From contig NZ_CP116967.1 in the NCBI RefSeq assembly GCF_032050975.1, forward strand, positions 620,001 to 684,000: 64,000 nt of DNA, given 5' to 3'. Origin of the DNA: Candidatus Nitrospira allomarina. Lineage in GTDB: Bacteria; Nitrospirota; Nitrospiria; Nitrospirales; UBA8639. Position 1 is the stretch's first letter. Every line of letters begins with the position of its first letter. The translations under genes were made by a program, and so were the position numbers. Positions 56,895 to 64,000 of the stretch are shown one piece after another. A model generated the notes under the pieces. That model saw only the letters and a program-made list of their open reading frames with translations, made no database searches and was not told the origin of the DNA.

Positions 56895-58253
56895 ATGAAG
56901 AAAGCACTCAACCCTTTGTATGCCATTTTGGCTCTTCTCGCCTTTTCTGTTATTTCCGTCTCACCGGCCTTTCTTCATGGGGAGGAAGCAGATCTCAAAG
57001 CCACACGTTCAGAGTTTCAAAAAATCCCGATTTGGGTAATGGGGTTCTCGCCCGTCCAACATGATACGGGGCTTTCAGCAGACCTCGAGTCCCAAGTCGC
57101 ATCGGTTCTAAAGGCCGATCTCAAACGCTCACAAATATTTTCGATTGCTGAATTACCTCCTGCCAAAGGTGATTTTTCTGACAATAAATGCATGAGTCTT
57201 TCTTCAAACCTGGCTCCGCACTTTCAAAAGGTGACAGTCTCTACCTGGGGGAGAATAGGAGTAGGAGGGACCTCAAGCGGAGTTCAGGGACTCATCCTTG
57301 ATGCCTGCGCATTTGATCCCGGACAACAGGATGTGCTGACCGGGAAACGGTACTTTTCCCTTAAAACGACAGAAACCCTCACTCGCTTAATGGCTCACCG
57401 GTGGGCGGACGAATTGGTTTATCGGTATACCGGCGAGCAGGGCATTGCCAGAACAAAAATCGCATTTGTGGGTCAAAAGGAGAATGGACGTGAGCTTTTC
57501 GTCATGGATTACGATGGATATAATCCACAACAGGTTACCGCTGATGGGTATTTAAACCTCATGCCTACCTGGGCCCCGGACCGGAAATCCCTTATTTACA
57601 CTGCATATCGGGACCGGAAACAACTGATTATAAAAAGGGAGCTGGCTACCGGCCGGGAGGAAGTTTTGGTCTCGCCAGCCAGTCTGAACATTACCGCCAC
57701 CTTTGCTCCTAATGGGAAATCTATCGCCTATTCCGCGGCCCAAGATGGCAACTCGGACATTTATGAGATAGAATTGGACAGTAGAAGCGTGAAGCAGTTA
57801 ACCTCCCATAATAGCGCAGATTTGTCCCCGTCATGGTCTCCCGACGGGCGACATCTGGCCTTCACCTCAGACCGGGGAGGCCGCCCCCAAATTTACATCA
57901 TGGATGCCGATGGCTTGAACGCCCGTCGATTAACCTATGATGGAGACTATAACGCGGCGCCAGCTTGGTCTCCAAAAGGAGATTGGATCGTTTATGTGTG
58001 TCGGATACCAAACGAGGGATTTAAATTATGCCGCATCAGTCCGAATGGGGAACAGCGGAAACAAATCACCAACGGGCAAAGTATTGATGACTCGCCTTCT
58101 TGGGCTCCAAATGGACGCCATATCGTTTTTAGTTCGATTCGAAGAGGAGAGAGTCAATTATATATTATCACTAGCGAGGGGGCAGGCTTGGAGAAAATTT
58201 CCTTGGCAGGAGAACATCTCAGCTCTCCCTCCTGGTCGCCGTTTCAACCATAA
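56895..58253 (+). CDS. tolB: Tol-Pal system protein TolB
   Basis: The 452-residue protein has a signal peptide, a TolB N-terminal domain (to about residue 175) and a six-bladed beta-propeller with repeated segments such as SPSWSPDGRHLAFTSDRGGR and IYIMDADG. TolB binds Pal and is released by TolA. The ribosome-binding site is AGAAGGACACC. The order tolQ-tolR-tolA-tolB-pal is standard. Confidence 0.96.
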   Translation: MKKALNPLYAILALLAFSVISVSPAFLHGEEADLKATRSEFQKIPIWVMGFSPVQHDTGLSADLESQVASVLKADLKRSQIFSIAELPPAKGDFSDNKCMSLSSNLAPHFQKVTVSTWGRIGVGGTSSGVQGLILDACAFDPGQQDVLTGKRYFSLKTTETLTRLMAHRWADELVYRYTGEQGIARTKIAFVGQKENGRELFVMDYDGYNPQQVTADGYLNLMPTWAPDRKSLIYTAYRDRKQLIIKRELATGREEVLVSPASLNITATFAPNGKSIAYSAAQDGNSDIYEIELDSRSVKQLTSHNSADLSPSWSPDGRHLAFTSDRGGRPQIYIMDADGLNARRLTYDGDYNAAPAWSPKGDWIVYVCRIPNEGFKLCRISPNGEQRKQITNGQSIDDSPSWAPNGRHIVFSSIRRGESQLYIITSEGAGLEKISLAGEHLSSPSWSPFQP

Positions 58254-58293
58254 CGAGATACCAACCGTGATAGTCCAAAAAAGGAGTCGTTCC

Positions 58294-59262
58294 ATGCGCC
58301 CAGCCATTCATATGATTTCACTACTTGGCATTCTCAGTCTTTCACTCATCAGTTTGTCGGGATGTGGAGAAAAACGGATCCACGTCTCGACCGCTTCCGG
58401 CTCCCCAGGCGAAGAAACCGGGGAATCAGCATCAGGCACTGATACGGCAGGGTTAACCGGGACCTCAATTGATGAATCCCCCCTGCCAGGGCAAGGCCCT
58501 TCCACCGATGAAATTCGGGCCGAGGCGGTTCAACTACCCGCTCCGGTTGAACCGCCCGCTCCCGTTGAACCTTCCAATTTTGGCTACGACCCCAACCACA
58601 TGGATGAATCGTTCAAACAGAATCTCCAAGCTGGGGTTCCTTCTGGGAAAGACTCCGAAATTGAAAGCGGTGCCAGCGCATCGACGCCGTTCAACGAGGG
58701 AAATGACATCTCAACTCAATCCAGTTCTTCAAGTATGAACGGCTCACCTCACGATCAAACAGAGACGTCCCCATTTACCTCCCAGACAGAATTCCAAAAT
58801 GATCTTTCAAATTTGCCAAAGGACACAGAACCAATTCCCGAAACGTTTCAGGTAGCAAAAGCTGAGCCGTCAGAAATCATTCGAGAGCAGTTGGATAAAA
58901 TTCAAGAGGAAGAATTGGCCACAGTATCTGCTGGCTTAGAGGATGTATTTTTTCATTTTGACAGTTGGTCTCTTACCGCAGAAGCCAAGGATTCCCTCGA
59001 ACGAGACATGGCATGGCTCACCAACGATCCCTCCTCCCAGTTAATAATTGAAGGACATGCCGACCAGCGCGGAACGCAGGCCTATAACATGGTGCTCGGG
59101 AAAAAACGAGCCATGGCTGTTCGGGATTTCCTTTCTCAATTGGGGGTCGATCCTTCGCGATTGACCGTCATTTCTTATGGCAAAGACAAGCCCTTTTGCC
59201 AGGACACTACAGAAGTGTGCTACCAATTGAACCGACGGGGACATTTGCTTGTTCAAAATTAG
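58294..59262 (+). CDS. pal: Peptidoglycan-associated lipoprotein Pal with extended linker
   Basis: ATG 58294 after AAAAGGAGTC gives 322 residues. A lipobox ISLSGC lies near residue 20. About 170 residues of Ser/Glu/Pro-rich linker follow, much longer than in E. coli Pal (173 residues in total). The OmpA-like domain has FHFDSWSLTAEAKDSL, LIIEGHADQRGTQAYNMVLG and VISYGKDKP, with the Asp and Arg that bind meso-DAP. It ties the outer membrane to peptidoglycan. Confidence 0.95.
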   Translation: MRPAIHMISLLGILSLSLISLSGCGEKRIHVSTASGSPGEETGESASGTDTAGLTGTSIDESPLPGQGPSTDEIRAEAVQLPAPVEPPAPVEPSNFGYDPNHMDESFKQNLQAGVPSGKDSEIESGASASTPFNEGNDISTQSSSSSMNGSPHDQTETSPFTSQTEFQNDLSNLPKDTEPIPETFQVAKAEPSEIIREQLDKIQEEELATVSAGLEDVFFHFDSWSLTAEAKDSLERDMAWLTNDPSSQLIIEGHADQRGTQAYNMVLGKKRAMAVRDFLSQLGVDPSRLTVISYGKDKPFCQDTTEVCYQLNRRGHLLVQN

Positions 59263-59314
59263 CAACTCCTTTCAACCGACCAGTTTTCGGAAAGCATGGA
59301 GGGATAATTCCAGA

Positions 59315-61051
59315 GTGAACATAGGGCGGACCTTGCAACATGTTTCAAGATTGTGGACATCGACTTTTTCTCTCAATTGGATAGTGGTCTATGGCGTCTG
59401 TAGTTTATTGGGTACGGGTTGTGTGGCTCAACAAGCTGATCTTGCCCGAATTCAAAAGGATTTAGAACAACAAATCGCCAAAATTAAAGAAGAAAAAAAG
59501 ACCCTTGGTGCACAAGTTGATGAAACCAAGGCACAACTCATCAAGATGAATGAGGAAGCGCAAAAAACACGGGGCAATCTGGCTTCCATTAATCAAAAAG
59601 CCACACTCCTCCAAGAAAAGGATGTGGCGAGTTTATACGGAAAATTTGAAGAAACTGAAAAAAGCATCCAGGACCTCAAAAAGGATTTTACGAATCAAAC
59701 AGGCGCTTTGAAATCTGACGTCCAATCGATTCAAACAACAATTCAAACACATGGGGAAGACCTCCAAACGGTAAAAACCCACAATACAAACCTCGCCCAG
59801 CAGGTGGATGAAAACAATGCAGCGTTAACCACAAACATGGGCGAATTTCAGAATTCCCTTACCCAATTCAAGGAAACGCTGACCAGGCTCGGAGGGACCC
59901 TTGGACAGGTCCAAACAGATTTGTCAGGACAACGGCAAGACCTGGTAACCGTGCAATCCCGCACGGAGGAACTGCCTAGGGTGTTCAATGCCAGATTTGA
60001 AGAGCAATCAACACAAATCGCTCAACTGGAAAATCAGGTCACTACCCTGCAAGAGAAACTTACCGCCGATACCCAAGCCCTTCGTTCCTATCTGGAACAA
60101 GACGTGAAAGCCTCTATGGCCGGGTTAGTTGCCGAGATAGACGCACACCAAGCCCCCATTTTAGCGCAGATTGATTCCTTACAAAAAGATATGGAAGCTC
60201 TGGGAACGCACGTGCAAGCGGATGCCTCTCACGTGCAGGATCTGTCCCAATCAGTTCTCAAGCTTCGCGAAGCCCAGGAAGTCATGGGAAGTCTACTCGG
60301 GAAACGCGGAGATGAAATTATTCAACAAGCGGGACGAATTTCGGAACGCATGAATATGATTGAATCACACCAAACCGCCCTGACCGAACAACTTCAATCC
60401 AATACCGAAAAAACGTCAGCCCATCTAGCCGAGGTCAATGCCAGCCTCACCTCCATTACTCAGGCACTTGATCAAACCAGGCAATCACTCTCCAGTCGCT
60501 TGGCCAAACAAGAAGAAACAGGAAAAACACTCAATCAGTCGGTTCAACAAATCCAACAGTTAAAACGAGAGGTCCAGGACCAAAAGCAACAAGCGCAGGC
60601 GGTCAGCCAGGTTGCCGATCAGCTTAACCAGACGGTCGAGCGCATTGGCACACGCTTAAAAGACCTGGAGAATCATCAATCTGGACTTGTGGGGAAAATT
60701 GATTCTGACACCCAGATGACTAACACCCACCTCCAAGAAGTCAACAGCGGAATTCAATCGGTCGCCCAAGCACTGGAAAATGTCAGTACGAAGTTGAATG
60801 CTCGCATTGAAAGCCAGGAACAGCGGCTGAATCGAGCCATGACCTCTTTCCAACAGGTTCAGGGTACCGCTGATACCTCACAAAATAATCTGAATCACCT
60901 AAATCAGTTAACAGAAACTGTCAATAAGTTGCGCGATGTGATTAATACCATTGGGACCAAATTAGGCGAGCGGGTGGACCAGCATGAAGATCGTCTAGGC
61001 CAATTGGCCCAGAGAGTCAATCGCTTGCAAAGCCCCAAAACGCAAAAATAG
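59315..61051 (+). CDS. Coiled-coil lipoprotein in the tol-pal cluster
   Basis: GTG 59315 after GGAGGG gives 578 residues; the frame is open from 59249, overlapping pal. A hydrophobic run ends in lipobox LLGTGC. Nearly all the rest is repeated coiled coil rich in Gln, Thr and Leu, with phrases like LARIQKDLEQQIAKIKEEKK and two similar segments ENHQSGLVGKIDSDTQ and ESHQTALTEQLQSNTE. It lies between pal and cpoB, where E. coli has no such gene. A role as periplasmic spacer or Tol partner is inference. Confidence 0.8.
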   Translation: MNIGRTLQHVSRLWTSTFSLNWIVVYGVCSLLGTGCVAQQADLARIQKDLEQQIAKIKEEKKTLGAQVDETKAQLIKMNEEAQKTRGNLASINQKATLLQEKDVASLYGKFEETEKSIQDLKKDFTNQTGALKSDVQSIQTTIQTHGEDLQTVKTHNTNLAQQVDENNAALTTNMGEFQNSLTQFKETLTRLGGTLGQVQTDLSGQRQDLVTVQSRTEELPRVFNARFEEQSTQIAQLENQVTTLQEKLTADTQALRSYLEQDVKASMAGLVAEIDAHQAPILAQIDSLQKDMEALGTHVQADASHVQDLSQSVLKLREAQEVMGSLLGKRGDEIIQQAGRISERMNMIESHQTALTEQLQSNTEKTSAHLAEVNASLTSITQALDQTRQSLSSRLAKQEETGKTLNQSVQQIQQLKREVQDQKQQAQAVSQVADQLNQTVERIGTRLKDLENHQSGLVGKIDSDTQMTNTHLQEVNSGIQSVAQALENVSTKLNARIESQEQRLNRAMTSFQQVQGTADTSQNNLNHLNQLTETVNKLRDVINTIGTKLGERVDQHEDRLGQLAQRVNRLQSPKTQK

Positions 61052-61210
61052 GATACATCATCACTTAATATTCCCAAAGAAAGGCCGACTATACCTCTAT
61101 ACTGTCAAGGACCCCTTTGTCTAAACTCCCTGGCAATTGATAAGATACGAGTTGGGGGGTTACCTGACTTCCTAATTTCAAACATTATTTGTTGCCGAAG
61201 CCGGAATTTT

Positions 61211-62116
61211 ATGACTCCCAAATTTTCCAATATGGCCATCTTTATTGGGTTAGCCCTCACAGGGGGGTGGGGTTGCGCAACGGAACCCAACCTAACTGAC
61301 ATCCAAAAACAAGTCCAAACCCTCATCATCCAACAGGAAGCATCCCACAAACAGGAACAACAAATTCTCGACCGGATGGAGACGGTTGAATCGCAATTGG
61401 ACGAACATGATTTCTTAGTGGGTGAACTCATTAAAACAGAAGAAGAAGCCAGCCTGGATACTCGACACCTTCTGGAAAAGCTCGAACGGACTAGTACTCT
61501 GCTTCGAGAACAAATCGAACAAACCCGCTCCACCACCCAACGCCGTGATCAGGACCTGTCCATTCGGGTAAAGGCTCTGGAAAGCCGAATAGACAATGTG
61601 ATTCATCAACCTCGATCTGTGTCAGAATCCCCTGAAGTCACGACTCCTAACCCCACAGGCCCTTCTTCCGACCCGAAAGTAACCCAGACAGGAATCCCCG
61701 CATCACCTAGCTCCTCTAAAGAAAGCGCGGGAGCGGAAAACGAGGCATCGGCCTTCCGGTCAGCCTATAAAGTTTACCTTAACGGAAATTATGACCGGGC
61801 CTCGGTGGAATTCCAACGATTTGTCACAAATTATCCTTCAACGACCTTAACCCCTCAGGCCTACTACTATCTTGGGGAATCGTTCTACGTGCAAAAACAG
61901 TATGACCCTGCCAAGCAAGCCCTAGAGCAAGTCATCAGCCGCTATCCAAGCAGCAAATATCGGAGTCACGCTTTGTACAAGCTCGGACAGATTATGCTTG
62001 AAATCGATCAACGATCAAAAGCTCAGGAACTGTGGAACTCCATCATCCAAGATTACCCAGATTCACCAGAATCCACCCAAGCGAAGGAACAATTAAAAAA
62101 ATCTGGGCTGTCCTGA
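61211..62116 (+). CDS. cpoB: CpoB/YbgF-type tol-pal coordinator with lipobox
   Basis: The 301-residue protein starts with a signal ending in GGWGC, so it is probably lipid-anchored, unlike E. coli CpoB. A coiled coil at about 28-135 corresponds to the YbgF trimer region. After a Ser/Pro linker, residues about 185-300 form TPRs (YKVYLNGNYDRASVEFQRFV, YDPAKQALEQVISRYPSSKY). CpoB links peptidoglycan synthesis by PBP1B to Tol-driven constriction. Confidence 0.92.
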   Translation: MTPKFSNMAIFIGLALTGGWGCATEPNLTDIQKQVQTLIIQQEASHKQEQQILDRMETVESQLDEHDFLVGELIKTEEEASLDTRHLLEKLERTSTLLREQIEQTRSTTQRRDQDLSIRVKALESRIDNVIHQPRSVSESPEVTTPNPTGPSSDPKVTQTGIPASPSSSKESAGAENEASAFRSAYKVYLNGNYDRASVEFQRFVTNYPSTTLTPQAYYYLGESFYVQKQYDPAKQALEQVISRYPSSKYRSHALYKLGQIMLEIDQRSKAQELWNSIIQDYPDSPESTQAKEQLKKSGLS

Positions 62117-62174
62117 TTCTCTGCAAGTCTTCACATTCTATTGTTCACCCTAATCACCCCGTGCTTGGAATCCC

Positions 62175-63965
62175 ATGCTTTCGACCGTAACTGGAAAAGT
62201 TCAAATCCTTCCAGACAGCGTGTCATGTCGTATTGCCGCAGGAGAAGTGGTTGAACGACCAGCCTCCGTGGTAAAGGAACTGGTCGATAACAGCCTGGAT
62301 GCTGGCAGCACGTTGATCACCGTGGAGGTCGAAGAGGGTGGCCGCCGGGTCATTCGCGTCATCGATAATGGGACGGGCATGACGCGAATGGATGCCCAAC
62401 TGGCCTATCAACGTTTTGCAACCAGCAAACTACGATCCGAAGACGATCTCTTGACACTCATGACGATGGGATTCCGAGGGGAAGCTCTTCCCAGTATTGC
62501 TTCCATTTCTCGTTTTTGCTTGAAGACCGTTCCTCGCGAGAGCACGCTTGGCACCCAAACACAGTCCACGGGAGGTGTGACATGGGAGGTTCAAGACTAT
62601 ACCGGACCTCAAGGCACTCAAGTGGAGGTGCGTGATCTCTTTTTTAATACTCCAGGACGGCTGAAATTTCTCAAGACCGTTCCCACTGAATTTTCTAAAA
62701 TCTGTTATGTCGTCCAACAGGCGGCAGCCGTGCATCCAGAGATCCACTTCCGATTACGCCACCAGAACCATAAGGTGCTGGAGTACCCTGCCGTGTCCTC
62801 GCTGCAAGATCGATTATTACAGATCTACGGACCAGACTTCCTTGAGCGCTTTCTTCCCGTCACCTATAACGCCGGTTCATTTCAACTCACGGGGTATACG
62901 GTCAGTCCTCACCATGCACGAGGGTCTCGTGCGCCACAGGAAATTTTTGTCAATGGACGCCCTATAAAGAATTCGACCATATCCCATGCGGTGGTTGAAG
63001 CCTACGGATCTTTTTTACCAAAAGGGAAACATCCACAATTTACTATATTTATCCATCTTGACCCCCAGTCCATCGATATCAATGTCCACCCGACGAAACG
63101 GGAGATTCGCTTCTCTCATCCGGAATTCATTCATACGGGCGTTCTTCGTGGCATCAAAGCTCTTTTTTTCACGCAACCCTCATCCGATATCCCATCCGAT
63201 GAACACAAGAAAAAGACTGGCCCAGTTCCTCATTCTGCCAGGCCACCATCTGGGTCACTCACCGTCGCCCCGGCTCCATTCCAGCATGCTTCTGTAATCC
63301 CTGGAGACAGCACCAATCGACATCCCGCTCTTTCTCTATTTGTCCAGGAGCCGCCTGCTATCTATACGGACACGGAGCAGCCCTACGAGGTATATCCTCT
63401 TGGGCAGATTCATCACACGTATCTTCTCGGACAAATCGATCAAAACCTATTCATTGTCGATCAACACACGGCCCATGAACGGGTTCGTTTTGAGAGACTG
63501 CTTCGGTCATGGAAGAAAAAAGAAGTTCTTCAACAACCCTTACTCATTCCTGAGCCGGTTGAACTCCTTCCACACCAGGGAGAATTATTGGAAGAATGGC
63601 TGCCCCTCCTGGCTCAAGCGGGATTGGAGGTGGAACGATTTGGTACCACATCGTATGTTGTGCGAGCCATTCCAGCCATATTAGGAAATATATCCGTTGG
63701 TCCCTTGGTCCTGGAATTATTGGATGAACTCTCTGAATGGCAATCAACAGATTCGCTGGACAACACGATTAAACCCATTCTGGCTACCATGGCCTGTCAA
63801 AGTGCCGTTCAAGCCGGACGACCCATGACGCAACCTGAAATCACCATCCTTTTACAGGACTGGGCACAGGAAAATTTTCCCATGACTTGTCCTCACGGAA
63901 GGAGAGTGGCTGTTCGACATTCCTTGGAAGAATTGCACACCCTATTTGCCCGTCCATTAAAATAA
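62175..63965 (+). CDS. mutL: DNA mismatch repair protein MutL
   Basis: The 596-residue protein has the GHKL ATPase motifs ELVDNSLDAG, DNGTGM and GFRGEALPSI, and HPTKREIRF. A Pro/Ser linker at about 340-400 leads to the C-terminal domain with VDQHTAHERVRFE, the metal-binding endonuclease motif of non-E. coli MutLs (DQHA(x)2E(x)4E, with Thr for Ala), plus ACQSAVQAG and CPHGRRVAVR. It is thus likely a nicking MutL used where no MutH exists. A possible next start follows at 63979. Confidence 0.97.
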   Translation: MLSTVTGKVQILPDSVSCRIAAGEVVERPASVVKELVDNSLDAGSTLITVEVEEGGRRVIRVIDNGTGMTRMDAQLAYQRFATSKLRSEDDLLTLMTMGFRGEALPSIASISRFCLKTVPRESTLGTQTQSTGGVTWEVQDYTGPQGTQVEVRDLFFNTPGRLKFLKTVPTEFSKICYVVQQAAAVHPEIHFRLRHQNHKVLEYPAVSSLQDRLLQIYGPDFLERFLPVTYNAGSFQLTGYTVSPHHARGSRAPQEIFVNGRPIKNSTISHAVVEAYGSFLPKGKHPQFTIFIHLDPQSIDINVHPTKREIRFSHPEFIHTGVLRGIKALFFTQPSSDIPSDEHKKKTGPVPHSARPPSGSLTVAPAPFQHASVIPGDSTNRHPALSLFVQEPPAIYTDTEQPYEVYPLGQIHHTYLLGQIDQNLFIVDQHTAHERVRFERLLRSWKKKEVLQQPLLIPEPVELLPHQGELLEEWLPLLAQAGLEVERFGTTSYVVRAIPAILGNISVGPLVLELLDELSEWQSTDSLDNTIKPILATMACQSAVQAGRPMTQPEITILLQDWAQENFPMTCPHGRRVAVRHSLEELHTLFARPLK

Positions 63966-64000
63966 TTTTTATTCGTTGATGGTTCATGAAACAAGCCGAC

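Noticed and set aside
1-64000. CRISPR array, rRNA operon, prophage or transposase genes
   Set aside because: No regularly spaced direct repeats, rRNA sequence, integrase or transposase was recognised anywhere in the window.

Overview
The window is about 64 kb of a Gram-negative bacterial chromosome with roughly even base composition. LolA, a complete Tol-Pal cluster, many lipoproteins, TolQ/TolR-type energisers, two HDOD proteins and a Rrf2-controlled assimilatory sulfur cluster point to a diderm. The gene set and protein style fit Nitrospirota (Nitrospira-like). That placement is inference from overall resemblance; no marker gene settles it here.

Layout. (1) 1-10.6 kb, nearly all minus strand: a truncated M23 peptidase, cutA, a lipoprotein, thrH, a gph-like phosphatase, a small exported protein, a receiver domain with a C-terminal membrane anchor, lolA, ftsK, rsmA, a small helical protein and fmt. 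(2) 10.8-23.5 kb: yebC, ruvA, small proteins, a VCBS/FG-GAP lipoprotein, a membrane spermidine-synthase-like protein, murJ, dtd, an HDOD-GGDEF diguanylate cyclase, an Ntn-hydrolase asparaginase and a VOC protein. (3) 23.5-33.5 kb: bcp, a coiled-coil protein, then a Rrf2/CymR-like regulator heading an assimilatory sulfate reduction cluster: fused siroheme reductase-HEPN-TusA, APS reductase (cysH), a DsrE-like protein, a TrpD2-like protein, cysD and cysN with a decayed APS-kinase domain. (4) 33.8-37.6 kb: a 1011-residue secreted lipoprotein and a sugE/gdx exporter. (5) 37.9-41.3 kb: ssrA (tmRNA) with its terminator, followed by a small island holding a DNA-repair-type radical SAM gene and its TIGR03915/DUF4130 partner. 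The island is bracketed by two diverged copies of the tmRNA 3' end, the terminator and a broken LAGLIDADG homing endonuclease. (6) 42-50.7 kb: a tiny charged secreted protein, an SDR, an HDOD protein overlapping sthA, a PagL-like protein, phhB and a RiPP-type cobalamin radical SAM enzyme. (7) 50.8-64 kb: an MltD-like lytic transglycosylase with LysM repeats, a YfgM-like TPR protein, tRNA-Val, tRNA-Asp, then tolQ-tolR-tolA-tolB-pal, a coiled-coil lipoprotein, cpoB and mutL.

How it works together. CysDN activates sulfate to APS. The Fe-S type CysH reduces APS directly to sulfite, and the siroheme enzyme reduces sulfite to sulfide, so an APS kinase is not needed; this fits the ruined CysC domain on CysN. 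The Tol-Pal genes, MltD-like enzyme, LolA, MurJ, FtsK and M23 peptidase together cover envelope constriction and wall remodelling.

The most unusual parts are the ssrA-linked repeat with LAGLIDADG remnants, the reductase-HEPN-TusA fusion that appears to carry two full Fe-S/siroheme cysteine sets, the decayed CysC domain, the phhB-RiPP radical SAM pair, the 600-residue coiled-coil lipoprotein inside the tol cluster, and the membrane-anchored stand-alone receiver domain.
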